Under the pieces are notes generated by a model, which saw only the letters and a program-made list of their open reading frames with translations, was not told where the DNA came from and ran no database searches. Both the position numbers and the translations under genes were made by a program. 38,253 nt of DNA from Rhynchopus sp. YZ270_cl-10 (Eukaryota > Euglenozoa > Diplonemea > Diplonemida > Diplonemidae): contig CAXIVB010000009.1 of NCBI GenBank assembly GCA_964035575.1, positions 1 to 38,253 on the forward strand, written 5' to 3'. Below, one piece after another: positions 1 through 8,661 of the stretch. Numbering within the stretch: position 1 is the first letter of the stretch; each line of letters starts with the position of its first letter.

Positions 1-931
1 AAAAAGGAGTTACGCCAGGTAAAGCGAATGATTGGAGGAATTGGGGAAATCGCTTCCTCGACCTATTCTCAAACTTTAAATGGGCGTGAGCTCGGGGTAT
101 CTTATTTGTACCCTGACGTAGAATCCTGGTTCTAAGTGGGCCACTTCTGGTAAGCAGGACTGGCGACGCGGGATGAACCGAGAGCTGACTTAAGGTGCCC
201 GAGTGGTCGCTCATCAGATCCCACAAAGGGTGTAGGTTCATCTAGACAGCAGGACGGTGGCCATGGAAGTCGGCATCCGATAATGAGTGTGTAACAACTC
301 ACCTGCCGAATGAACCTGTCCCGAAAATGGATGGTGCTCAAGCGACCCACCCATAGTCGGCCGTGCTCCGGTATTGAAAAGCCGTGGCATGCGTAGGAGT
401 GCGTGACCCACGCCGCGAAGGAGTTGGCGTGAGCCTCTCTGGAGCGTGGGTGAGTGCAGATCTTGGTTGTAGTAGCGAATATTCAATGGAGAACATTGAA
501 GGCCGAAGTGGAGAAGGTTTCCGCGTCAACAGCATTTGGACGTGGGTCAGTCGGTCCTAAGGCAAGGTGTAATTGCTCGCCTCAAAGCTACGATGTCGCA
601 TCTCGGTGCTTCGTTGTAGGATTGCCGAAAGGGAAAGCGTGAACATTCCGCTACCTGAATGCAGAGAATGAGTGGTAACACATTGGCTATCCTGTTGACC
701 ATTTCCACTGGCCCCGGATGACGTAGTCGTCTCTTTTTGAAAGGCGCGCTGACCCTTGAAACGCTTCGAGCGGGGACATGGTTAGCCACCTTGGAAAGCT
801 GCACTACTTTTGTGCAGTAGGGTGTCTAGTGGAAGTGCATGGAAAAAACAGGGGAGATGGCTTTCTCTTGCATCAGGCCGTACCGTTAACCGCAATAGGT
901 CTCCTAGGCTAAAAGCCTCTGGCCGACAGAA

Positions 932-977
<46 letters not shown>

Positions 978-1255
978 AAAGGATTGGCTCCGAGGGTACG
1001 TGTAGATTGCTAGAGGGTTCGCGTTAGTATAGGGTTGATGTGGCTGCGGTCGCGCTCTCGGGTGCAACTGCGGCCTCTGATTCTCGGCTAACACTGCCCT
1101 GGACGCGTCTACAATGAAGTACCAACTTGGAACTGTTACGAACAAGAGGAATCCAACTGGTTAATTAAACCACAGCATGTCGCTTCATCACAGCGGTGGC
1201 GAGTGGCATGTGACTTCTGCCCAGTGCCCTGAATGTCAACGCTGAGAGATCAGGT

Positions 1256-1315
<60 letters not shown>

Positions 1316-1923
1316 TTCTAATTAAAGACGCGCATGAATGGACCAATGAGATTCCTTCTGTCCCTACCTACTATCTGGCGAAACAGCAGTCAAGGGAACG
1401 GACTTGAAACTGTCAGCGGGGAAAGAAGACCCTGTTGAGTTTGACTCTAGTCTGACTTTGTGCAGTGACATGAGAGGTGTAGTTATAGGTGGGAGGCTTC
1501 AACAATGAAATACCACTACTCTTATCGTCGCTTTACTTATCCAATGATGGGGAGACGGCACCTGCCAATTTATTGGTCTGGCCCTCTGGGTCTTTAGGTT
1601 TTCCGATTCCAGCGACAAACTAGCATTAGCTAGTGAGCCCTCGTTTGGAGACACCAGTCAGGTGGGGAGTTTGGCTGGGGCGGCACATCTGTTACACATT
1701 AACGCAGGTGTCCTAAGGCAAGCTCAGTGAGAACAGAAATCTCACGTAGAGCATAAGGGTAAAAGCTTGCTCGATACATGATCTTCAGTACCGATCCTCG
1801 GTGTGAAAGCATGGCCTAACGATCCTTTGGTCTCGCTTCTGTTCAAGGGATGAAGCCGGAGGTGACAGAAAAATTACCACAGGGATAACTGGCTTGTGGC
1901 AGCCAAGCGTTCATAGCGACGTT

Positions 1924-1955
<32 letters not shown>

Positions 1956-2003
1956 GCCTAGACAAGCAGAATTGTCTAAGGGTTGGATTGTTCACCCACT
2001 AAC

Positions 2004-2047
<44 letters not shown>

Positions 2048-2420
2048 TTACCCTACTGATGGAGAGAGAGCCCCTCGGGCCAGCGTATGTCGACAGCAAT
2101 ATGGGGTAGTACGAGAGGAACTCCCATTTCTAGTCCCTGGTATCTACGGTTGTCCGATCGGACAGTGCCGTGATGCTACCACTGGATGGATTATGGCTGA
2201 ACGCCTCTAAGCCAGAACCCAGTCTAGAGACATACGTGAAATATTTCAGGACACATGAGTTTATCGGGCCAAGTCTAGCTTCGGCGAACGGCCACCTTCC
2301 AAGTTCACATCCAGACTCCGTGTCTCCAACCGGGTCTATACGAGTCCGAATGGACTGGCGGGCGTAACACTTCGAGGAGCCTTGTTGTTCCGAGGGTTTG
2401 AGCCTTATGGCCAGTACCTA
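1..2420 (+). rRNA. 28S large-subunit rRNA, 5' end cut by window
   Basis: This is the 3' 70 percent of a large-subunit rRNA; about 1,007 bases are missing at the left edge compared with the next copy. Visible landmarks are the block around CTCTCTTAAGGTAGC at 1288-1302, the peptidyl-transferase region ACCACAGGGATAACTGGC near 1876-1893, the block GTTCACCCACTAACAGGG near 1990-2007, and the sarcin-ricin loop AGTACGAGAGGAAC at 2108-2121. The 3' end is placed near 2420 by likeness to the GCCTTGTTGTT...GAGATTAAGCC tail of other eukaryotes and may be off by 10 to 20 bases. No intron or insertion interrupts these blocks. Confidence 0.96.
1288..1302 (+). other. Intact 28S core site used by R2 elements
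   Basis: The bases CTCTCTTAAGGTAGC are the universal large-subunit segment in which R2 LINEs insert in animals (the R2 junction falls between 1298 and 1299) and in which some intron-encoded homing endonucleases cut. The segment is uninterrupted here and in the five other 28S copies (near 7902, 14516, 21130, 27746 and 34359). No R2 element or intron is therefore present at this position in any of the six copies shown. Confidence 0.85.
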
Positions 2421-2426
2421 CGGTTC

Positions 2427-2450
2427 GCCCAGTCAGCTTGCTGGCTGGGC
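2427..2450 (+). other. Hairpin just after the 28S, copy 1
   Basis: Bases 2427-2436 pair with 2441-2450 in a 10-bp stem (nine Watson-Crick pairs and one G-T), capped by the loop CTTG. It starts about 7 bases after the estimated 28S 3' end, where eukaryotes often carry a 3'ETS stem used in pre-rRNA 3' processing. That role is inferred from position only. The same hairpin lies at 9041-9064, 15656-15679, 22270-22293, 28885-28908 and 35498-35521. Confidence 0.6.
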
Positions 2451-2478
2451 TTACGGGTGTGCTTGGTACGTCTTGTGT

Positions 2479-2556
2479 CCCCCCCCCCCCTACCCCCCCT
2501 CCCCCTCCCCTAGGTAATACTAGGGGGGGGGGGGGGGGGGGAGGGGGCGGGGGGGG
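2479..2556 (+). repeat. C-tract/G-tract foldback, copy 1
   Basis: The left arm is C12-TA-C7-T-C5-T-C4-TAG and the right arm is CTA-G19-A-G5-C-G8, separated by the 6-base loop GTAATA. Folding gives 31 Watson-Crick pairs, two G-T pairs and two mismatches over 35 positions. The G-rich arm could also form a G-quadruplex, and the C-rich arm an i-motif. Such a block could stall polymerases or replication forks, but nothing here proves a role. Confidence 0.9.
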
Positions 2557-2721
2557 CACCGGACAGAATTCTGGCCGACTGGGCTGGGCCTGGGGGTCCA
2601 TGCCCAATATAGGGAGGGGGTAGGACAGTGGGGACGCCCACTGGAATATCTCTTCCCTGGCCAGCCGGAAAAATAACAAGTAGTTTTTTCTTACGGCAAT
2701 ACTACTTATGGACGGTGCTAA

Positions 2722-2778
2722 TATAGCTGGCCTTATGTCGGGCTTGCCTGGTTGGGGTTTCACCTCAAGCCAGCTATA
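2722..2778 (+). repeat. 10-bp inverted repeat in spacer
   Basis: TATAGCTGGC at 2722-2731 is exactly complementary to GCCAGCTATA at 2769-2778, with 37 bases between them. It could be a stem in the 5'ETS or a symmetric protein-binding site near the Pol I promoter. The same block recurs in every spacer at the unit spacing. Confidence 0.6.
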
Positions 2779-2895
2779 CCGTATGATAGTCATTGCACTG
2801 ACCTGAAGGTTGGTTGTGATGCATATCTAGGTCTTGTGCCAATGTTATACACAGCAAGACCCCTGACTATATGGGTTCGTCCCAGCCTGGAGTCA

Positions 2896-3088
2896 TCACG
2901 CTTGCGTGAGCTCCTTAAAGGGCAAAACAGTCGGGAAGACACGGTGGTGAAAATCACCAAAAACCTGTTGGAGAAAAGCGTAGGTCCCCCGAATGGGGTA
3001 GGCTTAGAAAGCCTCTTCACAGGTGAAGCCGGAATATATCAACCGTCATTAGGCTCTTTGATCACTGATCTCAGGGGAGCAATCCCCT
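2896..3088 (+). other. Run of small hairpins before the 18S (5'ETS)
   Basis: Six short stems follow one another: 2896-2909 (TCACGC/GCGTGA), 2945-2959 (TGGTGA/TCACCA, loop AAA), 2987-2998 (CCCC/GGGG, loop GAAT), 3000-3014 (AGGCTT/AAGCCT, loop AGA), 3015-3028 (CTTCAC/GTGAAG) and 3073-3088 (AGGGGA/TCCCCT, GNRA-type loop GCAA). The last ends 19 bases before the 18S. The arrangement suggests that this part is transcribed as a structured 5' external spacer. It recurs in all units. Confidence 0.6.
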
Positions 3089-3107
3089 ATCGATTAGAGT
3101 GACAAGA

Positions 3108-4432
3108 AACCTGGTTGATCCTGCCAGTAGTCATATGCTTGTTTCAAGGATTAAGCCATGCAAGTCTCAGAGTAAATGGATTAACAGTGGATCTGCAGAC
3201 GGCTCATTAAATCAGCTACAATCCACGCGGGAAAGGTGCCTTACGGCGTCCAGTAGGATAACAATGGTAACTCCATTGCTAATACCTGTCCGAAAAATTC
3301 CACTCAGATTCCACCCAATGAGTTAACGCTTATTGGGCTGAGAGGGATGCAGTTGACCGAAACGAAAACTAACGCTAGCAATAGCAGTGGTTCTTTGGAT
3401 GAAACAGGTCAACCGAGCGATAGCACACAGACTTGATCTGGTGCAAGCCCGCAGGAGTATCTGCCCTATCAGCTTTTGACGGTAGTGTAGTGGACTACCG
3501 TGGCTGTAACGGGTAACGGGGAATTAGGGTTCGATTCCGGAGAGGGAGCCTGAGAAACGGCTACCACATCTAAGGATGGCAGCAGGCGCGCAAATTGCCC
3601 AATAGCAACACTGCTGAGGCAGCGAAGAGAAATAGTAACTTCTGGCACTACGTGTTATGGAGCTTGCAATGGATGATATCTAAACCTATCAATGAGTATC
3701 GATTGGTGGACAAGTCTGGTGCCAGCACCCGCGGTAATTCCAGCACCAATAGCGTATATTAATGCTGCTGCTGTTAAAAAGCTCGTAGTTGGATCCAGAG
3801 CTCAGGTTGTAAGGTGCCACGGTTTTTCGTGATGGCGTAATGTCATAGCGTTGGCTGTGGGTCAAACATCTTACATCAAGACCTGTGCTCTATCAACGAT
3901 GGTAATGGCACCCTGTGAGTAGGTTCCTTCATTGGTGCCGAAAGCGTCTACGCGTATACCATGCGCACACGGGTCGACCATCGATGTTACTGTGAACAAA
4001 CCAGCGTGCCCAATGCAGGCGTAAGCCTTGAATGGTAAAGCATGGAATAACAAGGGATCGATTCTCTCAGATCACTTTGTTGGTTTACTGCCTGGGAAGG
4101 AGTAATTCGGACTGTCGGACTCTTCTTAATTCTTCGGAATTATGCAAGACCACTGTCCAGCGGGATCAATAGGGACTGCCGGGGTCGTACGTACTCCCAC
4201 GTCAGAGGTGAAATTCTTAGATCGCGGGAAGACGAACTTCTGCGAAAGCATTCGACAAGAATGTCTTCATTAATCAAGAACGAGAGTGTGGGGATCGAAG
4301 ATGATCAGATACCGTCGTAGTCCACGACTGTAAACGATGCCGTCTCAGGATCGAAGGGCGCTCTATTATGGCCCCTACGGCACTACCCTTGAAACGAGAA
4401 ATCAAAGATTATGGGTTCAGGGGGGAGTACAT

Positions 4433-4465
<33 letters not shown>

Positions 4466-5158
4466 TGACACCACCAGGCGTGGAGTATGCGGCTTAATTT
4501 GACTCAACACGGGGAATTTTACTAGGTCAGGACAATGTAAGGATTGACAGATTGAGAGCTCTTTCTCGATCCATTGTGTGGTGGTGCATGGCCGCTCCTG
4601 GTTGGTGGAGTGATTTGTCTGGTTGATTCCGTTAACGAACGAGATCTCGACCCTTAAATAGGTGAGCCCGTTGTCCTTTTAGGCAATGCGGTCTTCGGAC
4701 CAAATTGAAACAGGGAATCCACTTCTTAAGGGGACTGCGTGCGTTTTTTAGCACGCGGAAGAGCGAGCCAATAGCAGGTCTGTGATGCTCCTAAATGTCC
4801 TAGGCTGCACGCGCACTACACTGACGCATTCAACGAGTCTGATTGCCTTACGGCAACCTATCTTGAAGAGGACGGGAAATCTTTTGAACTTGCGTCGTGA
4901 TGAGGATCGATGATTGCAATTATTCTCCTTGAATGAGGAATGCCTAGTAGGCGCAAGTCATCAGCTTGCACTGATTACGTCCCTGCCATTTGTACACACC
5001 GCCCGTCGTTGCTACCGATTGGCTGTAGGATAGAGTTTGGGGGAGGTTGTTTTTTCCGGATTCCGGTTTAGACGTTCCAAATCCAAGCAATATTTTTCAG
5101 CTAGAGGAAGCAAAAGTCGTAACAAGGTTGCTGTAGGTGAACCTGCAGCAGGATCATT
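3108..5158 (+). rRNA. 18S small-subunit rRNA, copy 1
   Basis: This is a complete small-subunit rRNA, the RNA core of the 40S ribosomal subunit. It begins at AACCTGGTTGATCCTGCC (3108) and ends at GGATCATT (5158). Landmarks are the 530 loop GCCAGCACCCGCGGTAATTC (3721-3740), the decoding-site block TTGTACACACCGCCCGTC (4990-5007), AGTCGTAACAAGG (5114-5126) and helix 45 (5129-5150). At 2,051 nt it is longer than the usual 1.75 to 1.9 kb. Part of the excess is about 60 extra bases near 4085-4165, including a hairpin capped by TTCG. Several normally fixed blocks differ, for example GACGGAATGACACC near 4459 where GACGGAAGGGCACC is usual. Helix 45 keeps its pairing through paired changes, so the gene looks functional. 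Confidence 0.97.
4127..4142 (+). other. Extra 18S hairpin with TTCG loop
   Basis: TAATTC (4127-4132) pairs with GAATTA (4137-4142) around the loop TTCG closed by C-G, a very stable tetraloop type. It lies in about 60 bases that a typical animal 18S lacks, between TTTGTTGGTTT and GATCAATAGGGAC. It looks like the tip of an expansion segment on the 40S surface. Confidence 0.65.
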
Positions 5159-5278
5159 CCCAAAGTCGGCTCTGTGTTTACACAGACTGATAATGGTCAT
5201 TAGTAAGGCAAAGAATTTTCCCAAAGCTCCGAGCTTTTGGCGTCCCTGTTAGTAGCGCTGTCTACTGCAGGCGACAAC
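5159..5278 (+). other. ITS1, copy 1
   Basis: This is the internal spacer between the 18S and 5.8S, about 120 bases and very short for an animal. It is almost wholly made of consecutive stems: 5171-5176 with 5181-5186 (TCTGTG/CACAGA, loop TTTA), a bulged stem over 5187-5206, 5221-5227 with 5233-5240 (one bulge), and 5251-5255 with 5262-5266 (AGTAG/CTACT). It is removed during pre-rRNA processing. Confidence 0.9.
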
Positions 5279-5436
5279 AACTGCACTTATCGGTGGATGT
5301 CTTGGCTCTGGGATCGATGAAGACCGCAGCTAGACGCGATATTCAATGGGAATTGCAGAAGCATGAGACTCATCAGGTCGTCGAACGCATTTGCGGGCCG
5401 GGTTCGCCCGTGCCCAGCAGCTGTTGAGTGTCGCTT
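5279..5436 (+). rRNA. 5.8S rRNA, copy 1
   Basis: About 158 nt, a normal 5.8S length; this RNA base-pairs with the 28S in the large subunit. The core GGATGTCTTGGCTCTGGGATCG begins at 5295, followed by GATGAAGACCGCAGC and GAATTGCAG. The 3' hairpin CGGG-TTCG-CCCG is at 5399-5410. The end GAGTGTCGCTT resembles the animal GAGCGTCGCTT. TGAG-T-GTCG at 5425-5433 pairs with CGACCTCA at 5610-5617 in the 28S apart from one bulged base, which fixes the two ends within a few bases. An unusual C at 5324 breaks the normally fixed GAAGAACGCAGC. Confidence 0.95.
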
Positions 5437-5607
5437 ATAAATTTTATTACTATATATATATTTATATATATATGGGGTTTATAGGTTGAGGTGGGGTGCT
5501 ATGCATCACTCCTCTTAAGACCAGGCGCAAGCTTAAGAGCGACTCTAATGGGTCGGTCTCGTGGGACTTGTCTTACGGCCGATCGAATTGAGACGTGACT
5601 TTTTCTT
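5437..5607 (+). other. ITS2, copy 1
   Basis: About 171 bases. It opens with a self-complementary AT run (5450-5473) inside a TATAAA/TTTATA stem. It then has a 12-position helix (5488-5499 with 5503-5514, loop TAT) that contains a T-T mismatch, matching the pyrimidine mismatch typical of ITS2 helix II. A further stem CGACTC/GGGTCG with loop TAAT follows near 5540-5557. CTTAAG occurs twice, near 5514 and 5532. Confidence 0.9.
5488..5514 (+). other. ITS2 helix II candidate
   Basis: Two 12-base arms fold around the loop TAT with nine Watson-Crick pairs, one G-T pair, one T-T mismatch and one G-A mismatch. A pyrimidine-pyrimidine mismatch is a known hallmark of helix II in eukaryotic ITS2. This suggests that the spacer keeps the standard fold despite its small size. 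Confidence 0.5.
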
Positions 5608-7545
5608 AACGACCTCAGCAGTTGCAGATCTACGCGCTGAACTTAAGCATATCACTCAGCGCAGGAAAAGAAAGCAACAGCGATGCTCCTAGTAACGGCG
5701 AGTGAACAGGGCAGAGCCCAAGCCTGAACCGGCAATTTGTCGGCATGTGGTGCAAGCGTACGATGGGGGCCATACGTTGGAGGAGTAAGTCTTCTGGAAT
5801 GAAGCGCCATAGAGGGTGAGAGTCCCGTCCTTCCTCCTAACGCGTGGGTGCTTCATTGTTTGCAAGAGTCGCTCAGTTTGGGAATGCTGAGCTAATTGGC
5901 AGGTATCCCTCTGCTAAGGCTAAATATCTCCCGGAGACCGATAGCGAACAAGTACAGTGATGGAAAGATGAAAAGAACTTTGAAAAGAGAGTTAAAAGTC
6001 CCTGAAACCGATGAGTGATAAGAGTTAGAGGCCCGTTCAAACCTGCTGCCAAACTTGGTAGTAGGACGTCAGGTCGTATTCGCGGCACCTACCTTGTCTT
6101 TGCGTTGCACTGGCAAAAGGCAGACTGCTGAGGATACGTATCCGCTCGAGGCGCGAAGTCTGTTGTGCTCATGTCCTCATTAAGTATCACTCCTTCGGGT
6201 TGCGGTCTTTGTGAGGCGTGTGTATCTCAGATTAGTTTACGTAGGGTGGGCACCTGACATAGCGACCTTTAACTACCCGTCTTGAAACACGGACCAAGGA
6301 GTCTAACACGTGTGCAAGGCTTAGGGTGTCAAACCCATAAGCCGCACTGAAAGGGAGATGTGCCAATCCTTGAGGACGCAGCACAGCCCGATCCTGATTT
6401 ACTGGAAAGGGATTTGAGGTAAAGTACACTTGTTGGGACCCGAAAGATGGTGAACTATGCCTGGATAGGTCGAAGCCGGGGGAAACTCTGGTGGAGGACC
6501 GTTGCGGTGTTGACGTGCAAATCGCTCGTCCAAGCTGGGTATAGGGGCGAAAGACCCATCGAACCATCTAGTAGCTGGTTCACTCCGAAGTTTCCCTCAG
6601 GATAGCTGGAACCAAAAAAGGAGTTACGCCAGGTAAAGCGAATGATTGGAGGAATTGGGGAAATCGCTTCCTCGACCTATTCTCAAACTTTAAATGGGCG
6701 TGAGCTCGGGGTATCTTATTTGTACCCTGACGTAGAATCCTGGTTCTAAGTGGGCCACTTCTGGTAAGCAGGACTGGCGACGCGGGATGAACCGAGAGCT
6801 GACTTAAGGTGCCCGAGTGGTCGCTCATCAGATCCCACAAAGGGTGTAGGTTCATCTAGACAGCAGGACGGTGGCCATGGAAGTCGGCATCCGATAATGA
6901 GTGTGTAACAACTCACCTGCCGAATGAACCTGTCCCGAAAATGGATGGTGCTCAAGCGACCCACCCATAGTCGGCCGTGCTCCGGTATTGAAAAGCCGTG
7001 GCATGCGTAGGAGTGCGTGACCCACGCCGCGAAGGAGTTGGCGTGAGCCTCTCTGGAGCGTGGGTGAGTGCAGATCTTGGTTGTAGTAGCGAATATTCAA
7101 TGGAGAACATTGAAGGCCGAAGTGGAGAAGGTTTCCGCGTCAACAGCATTTGGACGTGGGTCAGTCGGTCCTAAGGCAAGGTGTAATTGCTCGCCTCAAA
7201 GCTACGATGTCGCATCTCGGTGCTTCGTTGTAGGATTGCCGAAAGGGAAAGCGTGAACATTCCGCTACCTGAATGCAGAGAATGAGTGGTAACACATTGG
7301 CTATCCTGTTGACCATTTCCACTGGCCCCGGATGACGTAGTCGTCTCTTTTTGAAAGGCGCGCTGACCCTTGAAACGCTTCGAGCGGGGACATGGTTAGC
7401 CACCTTGGAAAGCTGCACTACTTTTGTGCAGTAGGGTGTCTAGTGGAAGTGCATGGAAAAAACAGGGGAGATGGCTTTCTCTTGCATCAGGCCGTACCGT
7501 TAACCGCAATAGGTCTCCTAGGCTAAAAGCCTCTGGCCGACAGAA

Positions 7546-7591
<46 letters not shown>

Positions 7592-7869
7592 AAAGGATTG
7601 GCTCCGAGGGTACGTGTAGATTGCTAGAGGGTTCGCGTTAGTATAGGGTTGATGTGGCTGCGGTCGCGCTCTCGGGTGCAACTGCGGCCTCTGATTCTCG
7701 GCTAACACTGCCCTGGACGCGTCTACAATGAAGTACCAACTTGGAACTGTTACGAACAAGAGGAATCCAACTGGTTAATTAAACCACAGCATGTCGCTTC
7801 ATCACAGCGGTGGCGAGTGGCATGTGACTTCTGCCCAGTGCCCTGAATGTCAACGCTGAGAGATCAGGT

Positions 7870-7929
<60 letters not shown>

Positions 7930-8537
7930 TTCTAATTAAAGACGCGCATGAATGGACCAATGAGATTCCTTCTGTCCCTACCTACTATCTGGCGAAACAG
8001 CAGTCAAGGGAACGGACTTGAAACTGTCAGCGGGGAAAGAAGACCCTGTTGAGTTTGACTCTAGTCTGACTTTGTGCAGTGACATGAGAGGTGTAGTTAT
8101 AGGTGGGAGGCTTCAACAATGAAATACCACTACTCTTATCGTCGCTTTACTTATCCAATGATGGGGAGACGGCACCTGCCAATTTATTGGTCTGGCCCTC
8201 TGGGTCTTTAGGTTTTCCGATTCCAGCGACAAACTAGCATTAGCTAGTGAGCCCTCGTTTGGAGACACCAGTCAGGTGGGGAGTTTGGCTGGGGCGGCAC
8301 ATCTGTTACACATTAACGCAGGTGTCCTAAGGCAAGCTCAGTGAGAACAGAAATCTCACGTAGAGCATAAGGGTAAAAGCTTGCTCGATACATGATCTTC
8401 AGTACCGATCCTCGGTGTGAAAGCATGGCCTAACGATCCTTTGGTCTCGCTTCTGTTCAAGGGATGAAGCCGGAGGTGACAGAAAAATTACCACAGGGAT
8501 AACTGGCTTGTGGCAGCCAAGCGTTCATAGCGACGTT

Positions 8538-8569
<32 letters not shown>

Positions 8570-8617
8570 GCCTAGACAAGCAGAATTGTCTAAGGGTTGG
8601 ATTGTTCACCCACTAAC

Positions 8618-8661
<44 letters not shown>

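Larger units (their letters stand above)
2421..3107 (+). other. Intergenic spacer 1 (3'ETS, NTS, 5'ETS)
   Basis: The 687 bases between the 28S end and the 18S start hold no gene that I recognise. In order there is a 24-base hairpin (2427-2450), a C-run/G-run foldback (2479-2556), a 10-base palindrome (2564-2573), a 7-bp inverted repeat (2678-2684 with 2701-2707), a 10-bp inverted repeat (2722-2731 with 2769-2778), and a run of small hairpins from 2896 to 3088. There are no internal tandem subrepeats. The Pol I start and stop must lie here but are not certain. Weak start candidates are the ATATAGGGAGGGGG stretch near 2607-2620 and the CTATATGGG stretch near 2866-2874. The T6 run at 2684-2689 is a weak terminator candidate. 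Neither 5S rRNA nor tRNA box sequences are seen. Confidence 0.9.

Noticed and set aside
2305-2793. 162-residue minus-strand open frame with proline and glycine runs
   Set aside because: It runs antisense across the 28S tail and the spacer. Its proline and glycine stretches come from the G-run and C-run, and its reading frame changes between copies with single-base differences in those runs.
2752-3102. 116-residue plus-strand open frame in the spacer
   Set aside because: It stops just before the 18S start, overlaps the hairpin-rich 5' spacer, and has no recognisable domain. Its conservation among copies is explained by the identity of the units.
2421-3107. 5S rRNA, tRNA or spliced-leader RNA in the spacer
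   Set aside because: Some animals link such genes to rDNA. I found no 5S internal promoter boxes on either strand, no tRNA A and B boxes in a cloverleaf, and no convincing Sm site after a splice donor. The GTAATA in the foldback loop looks donor-like but has no supporting structure.
5037-5252. 71-residue frame crossing the 18S end and ITS1
   Set aside because: It spans the conserved 18S 3' end and the processed spacer, so it is not a gene.
5449-5473. AT run as a replication origin or TATA promoter
   Set aside because: It lies inside ITS2 between 5.8S and 28S, and is better read as an ITS2 stem.
6232-6567. 111-residue minus-strand open frame
   Set aside because: It is antisense to conserved 28S sequence, a typical chance frame in rRNA.
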